Assembly (NCBI GenBank): GCA_035556715.1
Contig: DATMER010000077.1
Location: 4,225-68,224 of the forward strand
Length of the DNA stretch: 64,000 nt
Direction: 5' to 3'
From: DATMER01 sp035556715
GTDB taxonomy: Bacteria; Acidobacteriota; Thermoanaerobaculia; Multivoradales; UBA5704
Part shown: piece by piece, positions 35,368 to 45,028 of the stretch
Layout of the letters: the number at the start of each line of letters is the position of its first letter
Position numbering within the stretch: position 1 is the stretch's first letter
Notes under the pieces: model-generated
What the model saw: the letters and a program-made list of their open reading frames with translations, nothing else
Told to the model about the DNA's origin: nothing
Databases searched by the model: none
Translations under genes and position numbers: made by a program

Positions 35368-38300
35368 TCGGCGTCCACGGCGTAGGTTTCGTCCCGGCCG
35401 TTGCGCGTGAAGACCAGGAGGACGTTGCGCGCCAGTTGCCACTCGATCCGCAGCAGGTACTCCTCCGAGGCCGCCGGGTTGGTCGTGTAGGTGACGAAGA
35501 GGTCGCGGGAGATGCGCTTGCCCACGGTCAAGCGGACTCCGCCCACGGCGCCTCCGGTCTCCGTGGCCTGCGGATCGATCCGGAAGCGGTCGAAGCCGAA
35601 CAGGGTGTTGACCCGGCGGCTGACCAGGGAGGCTGCCTGGCCCGCGAGGAAGCTCTGCGCGCGCACGTCCTGCTCCGGCCCCTCCACGCCCGGCGCCCGG
35701 GGACGCCCCTGCTCGTAGTCGAGCTCTCCGGAGAAGAGCAGGGTCAGCACCTCCAGCTCGGCCAGCCCCTCGTCCGAGGTGAACTGGGTGTCCAGGCGGT
35801 CCAGGGTGCCGGAGAGGTTCAGGGTGATGTCGTAGTTCCTCACCTCGGTGCGGGCCACGAGGTCGATGATCGGATCGATCCGGTTCGGGTTGTTGAAGGT
35901 GAGGAGGAAGCGCTCCACCTCGTATTCGTTCTCGGAGTAGACCAGGGTCCCGCCCTGCTCGACCTCCACGCGCCCGAAGACCACCGGGGCCGCCAGCGTG
36001 CCCTGGACCCGCAGGTCGATGTCCCCCCGCAGATCGGCCACGTTGTTGCGCACCCGCAGGGCGCCGGGGCCATCCACCTGGACGTCGATCTGGGTGCCGG
36101 CCAGGAGCTCGTCGGTCTCCACGACCTCCAGGCGCTCGCGCTCCAGGGCCTGGAGCAGGAGCGGCAGGGCGTCGGTCTGGATGTCCTCGACGAAGAAGGC
36201 GCGCTCGAGCACGACCTGGCCCCGGATCTGGCGCGCGGAGCCGTTTCCCGTCAGCGACAGGTTGGCGTCGCCCCGGAGCAGGAAAGGCTCGGGGAAGCGC
36301 ACGCTCACGCCATCCGCTTCGACCTGCACCCGGTACTCAAAGCCCTCCCGGCCCGGCTGCGGGAGGTCGAGGCTGCCGGCGGCGCGGAGCACGCCGTCCC
36401 CCATCCGCGCCCGCAGGCCGTCGAGGACCAGCTCGTCCCGGTTGAAGAGGACGACTCCCTCGATGTCTTCCAGGGCCCGGGGGAACTCGGGGATCAGGAG
36501 CCGCGCGTCGCGGATCACCCCCTGGCCGTCGAGCCGGGGGTCGCCCGTGGTGCCCCGCACCACGGCCAGGACGTCGAGATAACCCTCGACGTCGAAGCCG
36601 GGCGGCAGCGCGAGCTCGGCCCAGACCGCCGACACCGTGCTCTGGAGGCGCAGGTCGAGCGGCGCGTTCTCCTGTCCCATCCCGACGGTGCCGAACACGA
36701 AGACTTCGTTGTCGGTCCCCGGCTCGCCCAGGTAGAGGGAGCGGATGTTCAGGCTCTCCGGCCCCAGCTCGACCCGGACCGGCTCGCGGTTGGCGATCGT
36801 ATGATTCTGATACTGCGCCCGCAGGTCGGAGAGGACGAGCTCGCCGCGCCAGGTGCCCTGCGCGAAGTCGGAGGCGAAGCCGATGGAGCCGGCGAGCGAG
36901 CCGGTGATCTCCGGCACCGCCCGCGGGGAGGCGATACGGATCAGCGTGCCGAGGTCCGCGCTCTGGATGTCGAAGCGCAGGTCGGCCTCCTCCAGGGTGA
37001 GCCGGCCGCCCCCTTCGAAGGAGGCCAGCCCGAGGAGGGAGCCCGTGGCGGTCAGGCTCTCGCCGTCCCAGGTCGCCACGGCCTGGGCCGTGCCCGCCTC
37101 GCCGAGCGCGCGGCCGGCGAGCACCAGGTTGTTGCCACGCAGGCTGGCGATGCCCTCGGGCCGGTCCAGCGTGCCGCCGATCACCGCGGTGAGCGCGGCC
37201 AGGCCGTTGACCTCGCCGCCGAGGAGGTCGCGGAACGGGTCGGCCGCCAGGGAGAGCTCCGGCGCGTCCACCGTGAGGTCCATGGCCTTGGTCTCGGTAT
37301 CGAAGGTCCCGGCCACGAGCACGGTGCCGGCCGCGGCCTGGACCACGGCGCGCTCGATCCGCACCTGCTTGCCCTGGAACGCGATGCCGGCCTGGAGCTC
37401 GCCGAGGTCGGCGTCCGCGATCCGGAAGCTCTCCACCTCGATCTCGGCGCGGCCGTTCAGGTTCTCGGTCGTGCCTCCCAGGTCGAGCCGGCCGGAGACC
37501 TGGCCGTCGATCCTCGCGTCCTTCAGACCGGGAGCGAGGAAGGCGACGATCCCCGGAGCGGGCCAGTGCTGGGCGTCGACGGCGAGGGAGAGCGGCTCGG
37601 GGGCGCGCCGCGGCCTCCCCTCTTCTTCCAATGGCACCCGGCCGGTCACGATCAGCGCGCCGCTGTTGGAGGTGGCCTCCAGCCGCAGGTCCTCCACGGC
37701 CGAGGGGGTGAAGCGGAAGGCGCCGTGGACGTCGTCGGCCGCGATCACCGGACTAACCGCGTCCTGGAGATCGATCCGGATGTCCGCGGCAAAGCGCTTG
37801 TCCGCGATCTCGAATCTCCCTTCGGCCTCGCCATGCCCCTCGCTCGGCACCCAGAACGGCGGCTCCTCGCCCGGCCGCACGTCGCCGCGCAGCAGGGGGG
37901 CGAGGACGCCCACGTCCTGGGAGCTGAGCCGGAAGTCGAAGTGGCCGGAGCCCCTCTCCATGTCGAACAGGAAGTTCGAGCCGATCACGGTCTGGGAGGG
38001 GGCCGTGAGCCGGATGTTGTCGCTCGACAGGACGCCGCGCTCGATGGTGATGGAGGCGTCGCCCGCGATCGGCACCCCCTTCTCGTGGACCGCGTCGAGG
38101 TGGACGTCGACCAGGCCGCTGCCGGCGACGGGGTTGCCGGTGCGGAAGCGGTAGACCAGGTCTCCCGTGGCGCGGCCGGCGAGGTCCTGGACGATCGGCA
38201 CGTCCTCGCCGAACTGGTCGGCGGCCACGGTGCCCAGGTCGAGCCGGGCGAAGGAGAGGTCGAGGTCCACGGGCGTGCCCGCGCCTTCCGCCTCCTCGTC

Positions 38301-39476
38301 CTCCTCGTCGTTGTAATCAACCGAGATCACGCCCTCGACGTTGCCGCCGGCGTAGAGGGCGCGATCGAGCTCGATCTCCATGCCGTCGCGCCCGCCCACG
38401 AGCCCGGCCTCGATCTCTTCGAAAACGCGGTCCAGGGCGGCGAAGCGCGGCGAGCGGACGGTCCCGGAGTAGCTGAGGCTCTGTTCGACGCGATCGATCC
38501 GGCCGTGGAATTCAAACGGCCCCTGGATCGGATCCTTGACGTAACCAAGGCGGTTGAAGAGCTGGGCCCAGCCGTCGGCTGCAATTTCGAGCCCGAGCCG
38601 CCGCGGCTTGTCCTGGCCTGGGCCCCGGCCCCACTCGTAAGACCCCGCGCCGGTGGCCTTGAGGTCGGGTCCCGCCAGGCGCACGGTGTTGAAGCGGATG
38701 CGGCCGGGCACGAAGCTCCCCTTGACCGAGGCGGTGAAGGGATAGGGCCTGGCCCGGGGCAGCGTGGTGACCACCTCCTGGGCCGTGACCATGGCGTCGA
38801 TGCGGTCGCCCCCCTCCCCGCCGCGCTCGGCCTGGCCGATGGCACGGCCGAACACGGCGCGGGCATCCAGCTCCAGGGGGAGCCGCATCTCGTCCATCTC
38901 CAGGGTCCCGCCCTCCAGCAGGACGCGGCCGATCTGCACCTCGACCCGGCGCGTGCCCCCCTTGCGGGTCCGCAGCTCGGGCAGGTTGCTGGTGCCGTCG
39001 GGGTTGAACCGCAGGTAGACGTGGGGGCGGACGATCTCGATCTGCTCCAGGCGGAGCACCCTCTGGCGCAGGTCCCGCCAGGAGAACTCGACCCGCGCCA
39101 GCGGGATGCGGGCGAAGGCCGGGTCGCCCGGCTTCGGCCCGGGGATGACCACGTCGTAGAGCTCGAACGAGAGGTCGATGAGACTGTAGTCCACCCGGCC
39201 GATCTCGACCTGGCGGCCGAGCAGCTCGGAGGTGCGGGCGCGGACCAGGGCCACGGCGCGGCCATGCCCGAAGCCGCTCTCCAGAAGGAGCCAGGCCGCG
39301 GCCACGATCATGACCAGGAAGAGGAGGCCCCAGATGAAGGGGCGGACCACCCAGCGCCGGACGCGCCCGTGCCGCCGCCGGACGGGAAGCCCGGAGGGAG
39401 CGTCTTCTTCCTCCAGGATCGGAGGCAGGACCGGAGGCAGAACCGGAGGATCAGGCGGGGTCGGCTCGTCGCTCAC
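35349..39476 (-). CDS. TamB-like translocation/assembly module protein (DUF490)
   Basis: 1375 aa from GTG 39476 (GTGA overlap with NAD kinase). Pro-rich cytosolic leader, one membrane helix at about 48-68, then a very long beta-rich periplasmic part with repeated LxLxGxxxx patterns, and the C-terminal DUF490/TamB domain (VLTLLFSGELDYEQ, SLVSRRVNTLFGFDRFRIDP, VTVGK-like RLTVGKRISRDLFVTYTTN). TamB-type proteins form hydrophobic bridges for lipid or protein transport to the outer membrane; the adjacent Omp85 gene is the natural partner. The opposite strand has a long open frame across this gene, a GC-codon artefact. Confidence 0.9.
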   Translation of the reverse strand: MSDEPTPPDPPVLPPVLPPILEEEDAPSGLPVRRRHGRVRRWVVRPFIWGLLFLVMIVAAAWLLLESGFGHGRAVALVRARTSELLGRQVEIGRVDYSLIDLSFELYDVVIPGPKPGDPAFARIPLARVEFSWRDLRQRVLRLEQIEIVRPHVYLRFNPDGTSNLPELRTRKGGTRRVEVQIGRVLLEGGTLEMDEMRLPLELDARAVFGRAIGQAERGGEGGDRIDAMVTAQEVVTTLPRARPYPFTASVKGSFVPGRIRFNTVRLAGPDLKATGAGSYEWGRGPGQDKPRRLGLEIAADGWAQLFNRLGYVKDPIQGPFEFHGRIDRVEQSLSYSGTVRSPRFAALDRVFEEIEAGLVGGRDGMEIELDRALYAGGNVEGVISVDYNDEEDEEAEGAGTPVDLDLSFARLDLGTVAADQFGEDVPIVQDLAGRATGDLVYRFRTGNPVAGSGLVDVHLDAVHEKGVPIAGDASITIERGVLSSDNIRLTAPSQTVIGSNFLFDMERGSGHFDFRLSSQDVGVLAPLLRGDVRPGEEPPFWVPSEGHGEAEGRFEIADKRFAADIRIDLQDAVSPVIAADDVHGAFRFTPSAVEDLRLEATSNSGALIVTGRVPLEEEGRPRRAPEPLSLAVDAQHWPAPGIVAFLAPGLKDARIDGQVSGRLDLGGTTENLNGRAEIEVESFRIADADLGELQAGIAFQGKQVRIERAVVQAAAGTVLVAGTFDTETKAMDLTVDAPELSLAADPFRDLLGGEVNGLAALTAVIGGTLDRPEGIASLRGNNLVLAGRALGEAGTAQAVATWDGESLTATGSLLGLASFEGGGRLTLEEADLRFDIQSADLGTLIRIASPRAVPEITGSLAGSIGFASDFAQGTWRGELVLSDLRAQYQNHTIANREPVRVELGPESLNIRSLYLGEPGTDNEVFVFGTVGMGQENAPLDLRLQSTVSAVWAELALPPGFDVEGYLDVLAVVRGTTGDPRLDGQGVIRDARLLIPEFPRALEDIEGVVLFNRDELVLDGLRARMGDGVLRAAGSLDLPQPGREGFEYRVQVEADGVSVRFPEPFLLRGDANLSLTGNGSARQIRGQVVLERAFFVEDIQTDALPLLLQALERERLEVVETDELLAGTQIDVQVDGPGALRVRNNVADLRGDIDLRVQGTLAAPVVFGRVEVEQGGTLVYSENEYEVERFLLTFNNPNRIDPIIDLVARTEVRNYDITLNLSGTLDRLDTQFTSDEGLAELEVLTLLFSGELDYEQGRPRAPGVEGPEQDVRAQSFLAGQAASLVSRRVNTLFGFDRFRIDPQATETGGAVGGVRLTVGKRISRDLFVTYTTNPAASEEYLLRIEWQLARNVLLVFTRNGRDETYAVDAEWEKRY

Positions 39477-40375
39477 CGCGGCTCCTCCCCTCCGTCGTGC
39501 AGCCCTCCCCACCGGAGCTTTCCGCGCAGGTTGTCGTAGAACGTCCGCTCGGAGACCTTGATCAGCTTCACCGCGGCCCGGCTGCGGGTGACGGTCACCA
39601 CGTCGCGATAGCCCATCGAGGTCCCCTCCTGGCCGTCCAGGGTCAGGTAGACCTCCTCGCTCGGGGTCTCCAGCGTCACCTCGATCAGGCTGGTGTCGGG
39701 GACCACCATGGGCCGCAGCGACAGCGCGTGGGGGCAGATCGGGGTGAGCACGGCCACGCCGAGCAGGGCGCCGAGGATCGGGCCGCCGGCGGACAGGTTG
39801 TAGGCGGTGGAGCCGGTCGGGGAGGAGAGGATCAGGCCGTCGGCGCGGAAGCGGGCCACGAGGTGGCCGTCGATGCGCAGGGTGAGCTGGATGATGCGGG
39901 CCAGGGCGCTCTTGTTGATGACCGCGTCGTTGAGCACGCGGTATTTGAGAGGCTGGCTGGGAGGCTGACCCCCGTCGCGCAGCAGCTCCACGTCGAAGAG
40001 CGAGCGCTTCTCGGTCCGGTACCTCCCGCTCAGGACCTGCACCATGGCCGGGTAGAGCTCGCCGCGGTTGATCTCGGTGAGGAAGCCGAGGTTCCCCAGG
40101 TTGACGCCGAGGATCGGCACCGCGCCGGCCAAGTTGCGCGCCACCGAGAGGAGGGTGCCGTCGCCGCCCAGGACGACCACGAGATCGTAGCCGTCCCCCG
40201 GCCGGAACGGCGGGTCCGGGGCGGCCCCCCGGGCGCGCAGGATGGCCTCGTCCAGCCCCACCTCCAGGTCGCGCCGGCGGAGCCATTCGGCCAGCTCGTG
40301 CGCGGTGTGGACCGCCTCGCGGCTCCCCGCCTTGGCCACGATCCCGATGCGCTGGAACCTGCGCCGGCCCCTCAC
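39473..40375 (-). CDS. nadK: NAD kinase
   Basis: 300 aa. The ATP-NAD kinase signature GGDGT is at 70-74, then LGVNLGNLGFLTE, the NDAVINK motif, and SPTGSTAYNLSAGGPIL. It makes NADP+ from NAD+ in the cytoplasm. GTG 40375 overlaps the TlyA stop (GTGA). The stretch QPPSQPLKYRVLNDAVI is a typical subunit-interface region. The gene order tlyA-nadK is common in many bacteria. Confidence 0.94.
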   Translation of the reverse strand: MRGRRRFQRIGIVAKAGSREAVHTAHELAEWLRRRDLEVGLDEAILRARGAAPDPPFRPGDGYDLVVVLGGDGTLLSVARNLAGAVPILGVNLGNLGFLTEINRGELYPAMVQVLSGRYRTEKRSLFDVELLRDGGQPPSQPLKYRVLNDAVINKSALARIIQLTLRIDGHLVARFRADGLILSSPTGSTAYNLSAGGPILGALLGVAVLTPICPHALSLRPMVVPDTSLIEVTLETPSEEVYLTLDGQEGTSMGYRDVVTVTRSRAAVKLIKVSERTFYDNLRGKLRWGGLHDGGEEPR

Positions 40376-41103
40376 TCCGCCTCCTTCTGAAGCAGGGCGA
40401 ACGCCTCGCGGTTCCCGCCCATGCCCGGGACCGCCGAGTCGTGGACGCCGAGAAGCTCCAGCCCCAGGGCGGCCAGCCCGCCGGCGCAATCCTCGATGAC
40501 CTGCTGCCGCAGGGCCTCGTCGCGCAGGATCCCCCCCTTGCCCACGGCGCCGCGCCCCGCTTCGAACTGGGGCTTGATCAGGGCCAGGACCAGGCCGCCG
40601 GGCTCCAGATGCGGCAGCAGGGCCGGCATCACCTTGACGAGGGAGATGAAGGAGACGTCGATCGTGATCAGGCTGGCGGGCTCGGGCAGGTCGCCCTCCT
40701 CTAGATGGCGGGCGTTGACCCGCTCCATGACCACCACCCGGTCGTCGTAGCGCAGCTTCTGGTCGAGCTGCCCGTAGCCGACGTCGAGGGCATAGACCCG
40801 GACGGCGCCGCGCTGGAGCAGGCAGTCGGTGAAGCCGCCGGTCGAGGCGCCCACGTCCAGGCAGACGCGGCCGGCCGGGTCCACTCCGAAGCGGTCCAGC
40901 GCATCGGCGAGCTTGCGGCCGGCGCGGGAGACGAACGGCTCTTTCGGAGCGAGGACGGAGACGGCGGCGTCCTCTCCCACGGGCGTGCCCGGCTTGTCCA
41001 CGCGCTGGCCCCCGACCTGGACGGTACCGGCCATGACGGCACGCCGGGCCTGTTCCCGGCTGGCGAAGAGCCCCCGCTGGACCAAAAGCTGATCGAGACG
41101 CAA
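40372..41103 (-). CDS. tlyA: TlyA-family 16S/23S rRNA (cytidine-2'-O)-methyltransferase
   Basis: 243 aa from TTG 41103, chosen because RLDQLLVQRGL is the universal TlyA opening and GAGGACAGG precedes it; ATG 41145 would add 14 unconserved residues. An S4 RNA-binding domain occupies residues 1-60 and an FtsJ-like SAM domain follows: VCLDVGASTGGFTDCLL, YALDVGYGQLD, and DVSFISL with the catalytic Lys in IKPQFEAGR. It should methylate rRNA. Confidence 0.92.
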   Translation of the reverse strand: MRLDQLLVQRGLFASREQARRAVMAGTVQVGGQRVDKPGTPVGEDAAVSVLAPKEPFVSRAGRKLADALDRFGVDPAGRVCLDVGASTGGFTDCLLQRGAVRVYALDVGYGQLDQKLRYDDRVVVMERVNARHLEEGDLPEPASLITIDVSFISLVKVMPALLPHLEPGGLVLALIKPQFEAGRGAVGKGGILRDEALRQQVIEDCAGGLAALGLELLGVHDSAVPGMGGNREAFALLQKEAE

Positions 41104-41157
41104 GACGAGTCCCTGTCCTCTGCCGGCGTGGCGTGTGCAATGCACGTGCCGGTTCGA

Positions 41158-42387
41158 TCACCTCGGAGCGGAGTCGCCTCCCGGCCGGTCGGGGAGCATA
41201 TCAGCCTCCCCCGCCATGAGACAGAACGGCAGCACGAGCAGGAACAGCACCGCTCTCTGGACCTCGGTGTCTCCCCAGTTGTTCTCGAACAGCCCCGCCA
41301 CGTGGAAGGCGAGCAGGGCGAGCATGCCGCCCAGGTAGAGATCTGCCCGCGGTCCCCGGCTCCCTCCCTCCTTCCGGTACCGGCGGAGCATGATCCGCAG
41401 GCTCACCCAGCTCATCGCGAGAAAGGCGAGCAGCGCCGGCAACCCGCGCTCGGCCGCGAGCTGCAGAAAGCTGTTGTGCAGGTGGGGGATGTCGAAGCGC
41501 GGCGCGCTCGGCGACCGGTAGATCGGGTAGCGCCGCTCCACCATCTCGGGGCCGAGCCCGAAGACCGGCCGCTCGGCCACCATGGTCATCCCCGCCTCCA
41601 GCATGCACAGCCGGTCGTAGTTGGAGGGGTCCCGCAGGTCGGCGATCGAGAGCATGCGGGCGACCAGGGGCACCGGCGCCAGCAACACGAGCAGCACGCC
41701 GAGAGGCGCGTAGGCGAGCAGCAGCTTCGGCGCGCGCGCCAGGACGAGCACGGTCACCGCCACCACCAGGGCCACCCAGGCGCCCCGGGTGTAGCTCGCG
41801 AGCAGGGCCGCGTTGATCGCGAGCAGGGCCGCCCACCGCCAGTGCCGTCTGCCGCCGGAGCCTTTGGGATCGCCCAGCAGCCGCACCATCAGGAGCAGGT
41901 CGCAGATCAGCAGGAACCCGGAGAAGGTCATGTAGTGCGAGAAGGGTCCCCGGATGCGGCGGTCGATGTCGCCGTAGCCCCACAGGTAGCTGAGCAGGCC
42001 GGCGCAGGCGAGCAGGGCGGCGGCCGCGACCAGGCCGTCAACCAGGCGCCGCACCTCGGACTCCCCCCGCACCAGCCGCGGCGCGAGGAGCAGGGCGGAG
42101 AGCGTGAAAAGCTCGCTCAACCCGCCCAGGCTGGTCCGCGGGTCGAACGAGGCGAAGGACGAGCCCAGGAGCCAGAGCGCGTACACCCCGAGCGGCACGA
42201 GCAGCGGAGCCATCCGGGCCCAGTCGGCCCGGCTTCCCCGCAGGCTGAACGGAGCGGTCAGGAGAGTGAAGCCGAGGAGGATGTTCGACGCCGCGATGCT
42301 GAAGACCGCGAGGAGATGGCCGGAGAAGAGCCACGATCCCACCCGCTGGATGCGGGTCGGCAGGGGTTTCGCTTCGGAGACGGACAC
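41158..42387 (-). CDS. O-antigen ligase/polymerase-like membrane protein (Wzy_C)
   Basis: 409 aa with about eleven membrane helices and a large periplasmic loop with ERPVFGLGPEMVERRYP and HLHNSFLQLAAERG; the His-Asn motif and the preceding Arg/Glu are typical of the Wzy_C family. It would ligate or polymerise lipid-linked O-polysaccharide at the periplasmic face. It lies among other envelope-sugar genes (GT39, PagL-like), so an LPS role is more likely than the exosortase polymer. Confidence 0.8.
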   Translation of the reverse strand: MSVSEAKPLPTRIQRVGSWLFSGHLLAVFSIAASNILLGFTLLTAPFSLRGSRADWARMAPLLVPLGVYALWLLGSSFASFDPRTSLGGLSELFTLSALLLAPRLVRGESEVRRLVDGLVAAAALLACAGLLSYLWGYGDIDRRIRGPFSHYMTFSGFLLICDLLLMVRLLGDPKGSGGRRHWRWAALLAINAALLASYTRGAWVALVVAVTVLVLARAPKLLLAYAPLGVLLVLLAPVPLVARMLSIADLRDPSNYDRLCMLEAGMTMVAERPVFGLGPEMVERRYPIYRSPSAPRFDIPHLHNSFLQLAAERGLPALLAFLAMSWVSLRIMLRRYRKEGGSRGPRADLYLGGMLALLAFHVAGLFENNWGDTEVQRAVLFLLVLPFCLMAGEADMLPDRPGGDSAPR

Positions 42388-42396
42388 CGGAAGAAG

Positions 42397-42672
42397 TCAG
42401 GCGCTCGCGGCGGGCTCGCCCGGGCGCCCCACGGCCGAGGCGGGCAGCGCCTCCTCGACCAGCATGATGGGGATGTCCGAGACGATCGGGTAGACGAGCC
42501 CGGAGGCGGCGCAGTAGAGCCCCTGCTCGACCACGGGCTCCTCGTCCCGGAAGTGCTCGCGGTACTTCTCCACCAAGCTCGCCCGGAGCTCCTGCGGCAG
42601 CTCGATCAGCTCCAGATCACCCTTGGACTTCGGGCAGACGAGGATCTCCAGCAATTCGGGATCAACGGCCAT
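42397..42672 (-). CDS. Trm112-family (YcaR-like) protein with two of four cysteines lost
   Basis: 91 aa. LLEILVCPKSKGDLEL and GLYCAASGLVYPIVSDIPIML match the YcaR/UPF0434 fold. In the usual family four cysteines (CPxC and CxxC) bind zinc; here only Cys13 and Cys54 remain, so metal binding is doubtful. The C-terminal Ala/Pro tail is not conserved. It lies between envelope genes, 9 bases from the ligase start. Confidence 0.8.
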   Translation of the reverse strand: MAVDPELLEILVCPKSKGDLELIELPQELRASLVEKYREHFRDEEPVVEQGLYCAASGLVYPIVSDIPIMLVEEALPASAVGRPGEPAASA

Positions 42673-42735
42673 GGGGCGAGGATATCACGGAGTTGATCCC
42701 GGCCCGCCCGTCCGTGTTCGTCCGTGTACCCGTGC

Positions 42736-43278
42736 CTACTTCCGCAGCCGGGAGCTGTAGGTGAGCACCAGCGACTCGCTGCCGGGGTTGAAGCCGAGGA
42801 GCCCGGCATTGGACAGGTGGTACAGGCAGAGGCCCAGCCGCGCCTCGTTCGGCAGCCGATAGGCCAGCTCGATCTGGGAGCGGAACTCCAGCGCTCCCCC
42901 CAGGTTCTTGCCGTAACCCCGGTAATACAGGCCCGTGCCCAGGCCGGGGCTCACCACCCATCGCTCCCAGAGAGGGATGTCCATGCGGAACCCGGCGTAG
43001 GTGTAGAGGATGCTCCGCGAGCTGGCCATGGCCCCCGCCACCGGGATGACGTCGGGAGCCCAGCTCGGGAGCAGCCGGAAGCGCCGCGGCGCGAAGCGCA
43101 GCTCCCAGCCCACCTCGTACTCGTCCAGCCTCTTGCGGACCTCGAACGCGCCCGTGCTCGCGGACACGGCCTCCGGATCGCCCAGGGGCAGGAGCTGAGC
43201 CATGGCCGGCCTGGCGACCGGGCTGGAAACCGGGCCGGAAAGCAGCATCAGGAGGAGGGAGGCCCACAGCAGCTTCAT
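42736..43278 (-). CDS. PagL-like lipid A 3-O-deacylase (acyloxyacyl hydrolase)
   Basis: 180 aa from ATG 43278; a GTG at 43308 would add 10 residues before the signal peptide. Signal peptide MKLLWASLLLMLLSG up to about residue 27. The C-terminal ~40 residues carry YHLSNAGLLGFNPGSES, matching the PagL His-x-Ser-Asn...Asn-Pro-Gly-x-Glu active site (H and S of the triad visible). It is an 8-strand outer-membrane barrel enzyme that removes the 3-O acyl chain from lipid A. The overall length matches PagL. Confidence 0.75.
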   Translation of the reverse strand: MKLLWASLLLMLLSGPVSSPVARPAMAQLLPLGDPEAVSASTGAFEVRKRLDEYEVGWELRFAPRRFRLLPSWAPDVIPVAGAMASSRSILYTYAGFRMDIPLWERWVVSPGLGTGLYYRGYGKNLGGALEFRSQIELAYRLPNEARLGLCLYHLSNAGLLGFNPGSESLVLTYSSRLRK

Positions 43279-43327
43279 AGGAGTGGGATACGCGGGTAGA
43301 TATCGCACCGGATGACTGTCCCGAAGA

Positions 43328-44971
43328 TCAGGGGAGCCCTTCCCTTCCCCAGACGGCCCCCCAGACGGCGAGAACGTCGTCCCGGTAAGGCTGCGTGAGC
43401 TCGGCCCGCTCCACGTCCGGGGGCATGTACCGCAGGTCCTGGATCACCAGTCCCCGCGGGTTCTGGCGTATCCAGAGCGACTCCGATCCGTTCGGGATCT
43501 CCAGGATGGGCCGCTCGAGCCGGCCGAGGAAGTGGAACTGGCCGTGATAGTCCCCCACGCAGGCGATCGGCCGCCCCTGTTTCTCGGCGGCGCTCAGGTA
43601 GCGCGCGACCGGCTCCAGGTTGTACGCCTGCCGTGCCGCCCCGGACCAGCCCAGTTGAGCGGCGAGCACCATGGCCAGAGTGATCAGGGTCAGCGCCTCC
43701 GCCCGGCGCGTGAACAGCCGGTCGAAGAAGAGGACGAAGGCCAGGCCCAGGGCGAGCAGCGCCACGCCCGGCCAGGGGGAGACCTCCTGAATCCAGGGGG
43801 GGAGACCGCGCCGTCCCGCCAGGACCGGGGCCGCCACCATGGCCGATCCGACCACGGCGAGCAGGCTCAGCACGGGGACGAGGTGCCAGCGCCGGACGGC
43901 GGTCCCCGGCTCGGTGAGGAGCCGCGAGACCAACAGGGCGCAGGCCGGCATCAGCGGCAGCAGGTAGTGCGGCTGCTTGCCGCTGATCAGCGAGAAGACG
44001 GCGAGGCCCGACACCAGCCACGAGAGACAGAACCTCGTTCCAAGATCGATTCCAGGATCGGCAGCCCGCTGCCGGAACGCGGCTTGCCACAGCGGCGGCC
44101 AGGCCGAGTAGGGATAGAGGAGCACCGGCAGCAGCGCCAGGTACCACCACCAGGGGCGGTTGTGGTCATACGAGTAGACCATCCTCTCCTCGGTCTGGGA
44201 GATCAGGATGGCGTTGGCATAGTCCGGTCCCCCGGCTCCGGCCGCGGGCAGGGCCCAGGCCAGCGCGATGACCGCGGTCAGAACGACGGCAGCCGCCAGC
44301 CGAGGCAGCCAGAAATTGATCCCATCCCCCCTCTGGCTGATCCCATCCCCCCTCTCCCTAGCTCTCTCCCTTCCCCACCAGGGGGCGAAGAGCGCCACGG
44401 CCAGCGGCGGGACCAGCACGGCCGGCCCCTTCACGAGGATCCCCAGCCCCAGGGCGACTCCGACCTGCAGCCACGCCCGGGATGACTGCGCGCCTCCGCG
44501 CCTCCAGGCCTCCAGACCCAGGAGCGCCAGCAGCACGCAGAACGTCACCAGCATGTCGAACATCACCATGGAGGTGAACACGCTCCAGAGCAGGAAACCG
44601 AGCAGGACGGCCGGAGCCGCGCGGGCGACCTCCGGACGGTCCGGCCAGAGCCGCCGGGCAAGCCGGCCGGTGAGGAAGAGGTTGGCCAGGGCGAACAGCG
44701 CCGGAACCACCCGCGGCCACCACTCGTTGACCCCGAAGACTCCCCATCCCAGGTGGAACAGCCAGAACAACAGAGGAGGCTTGTCGCTGTACGGCAGCCC
44801 GTTCAGGTGCGGCACCAGGAAGTCGCCGCGCAGCCACATCTCCCAGGCTACCGAGACGTAGCGGGTCTCGTCGACGGGCAGGATCGGGCGCAACGCCAGG
44901 GCGGCGCCCGCCAGGAGCGCCCAGGCTGCCGCCAACAGTACCGGCCGGGGGGGGACAACGAACCGCCTCAT
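43328..44971 (-). CDS. GT39-family (ArnT/PMT-like) glycosyltransferase
   Basis: 547 aa. The first periplasmic loop has PILPVDETRYVSVAWEM with the GT39 Asp-Glu pair, then LNGLPYSDKPPLLFW; about twelve membrane segments follow. It should transfer a sugar from a polyprenyl-phosphate donor to lipid A or another periplasmic acceptor. Near residue 205 a short duplicated segment RGDGISQRGDGI is encoded by a GC-rich 20-base direct duplication at about 44325-44360 that looks like an insertion of a palindromic element. Divergent from the GT2 gene. Confidence 0.85.
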   Translation of the reverse strand: MRRFVVPPRPVLLAAAWALLAGAALALRPILPVDETRYVSVAWEMWLRGDFLVPHLNGLPYSDKPPLLFWLFHLGWGVFGVNEWWPRVVPALFALANLFLTGRLARRLWPDRPEVARAAPAVLLGFLLWSVFTSMVMFDMLVTFCVLLALLGLEAWRRGGAQSSRAWLQVGVALGLGILVKGPAVLVPPLAVALFAPWWGRERARERGDGISQRGDGINFWLPRLAAAVVLTAVIALAWALPAAGAGGPDYANAILISQTEERMVYSYDHNRPWWWYLALLPVLLYPYSAWPPLWQAAFRQRAADPGIDLGTRFCLSWLVSGLAVFSLISGKQPHYLLPLMPACALLVSRLLTEPGTAVRRWHLVPVLSLLAVVGSAMVAAPVLAGRRGLPPWIQEVSPWPGVALLALGLAFVLFFDRLFTRRAEALTLITLAMVLAAQLGWSGAARQAYNLEPVARYLSAAEKQGRPIACVGDYHGQFHFLGRLERPILEIPNGSESLWIRQNPRGLVIQDLRYMPPDVERAELTQPYRDDVLAVWGAVWGREGLP

Positions 44972-45028
44972 TCCACCGCTATCTTAAGCTGGAACGGAAG
45001 ACCGCCCTGGCTCGATTAAGATACCCGC

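Noticed and set aside
35262..39539. Very long plus-strand open frame (over 1400 codons) opposite the TamB-like and BamA-like genes
   Set aside because: It mirrors GC-rich codons of the minus-strand genes, is full of His/Arg/Gly/Ala without domain structure, and the minus strand has clear TamB and POTRA motifs.
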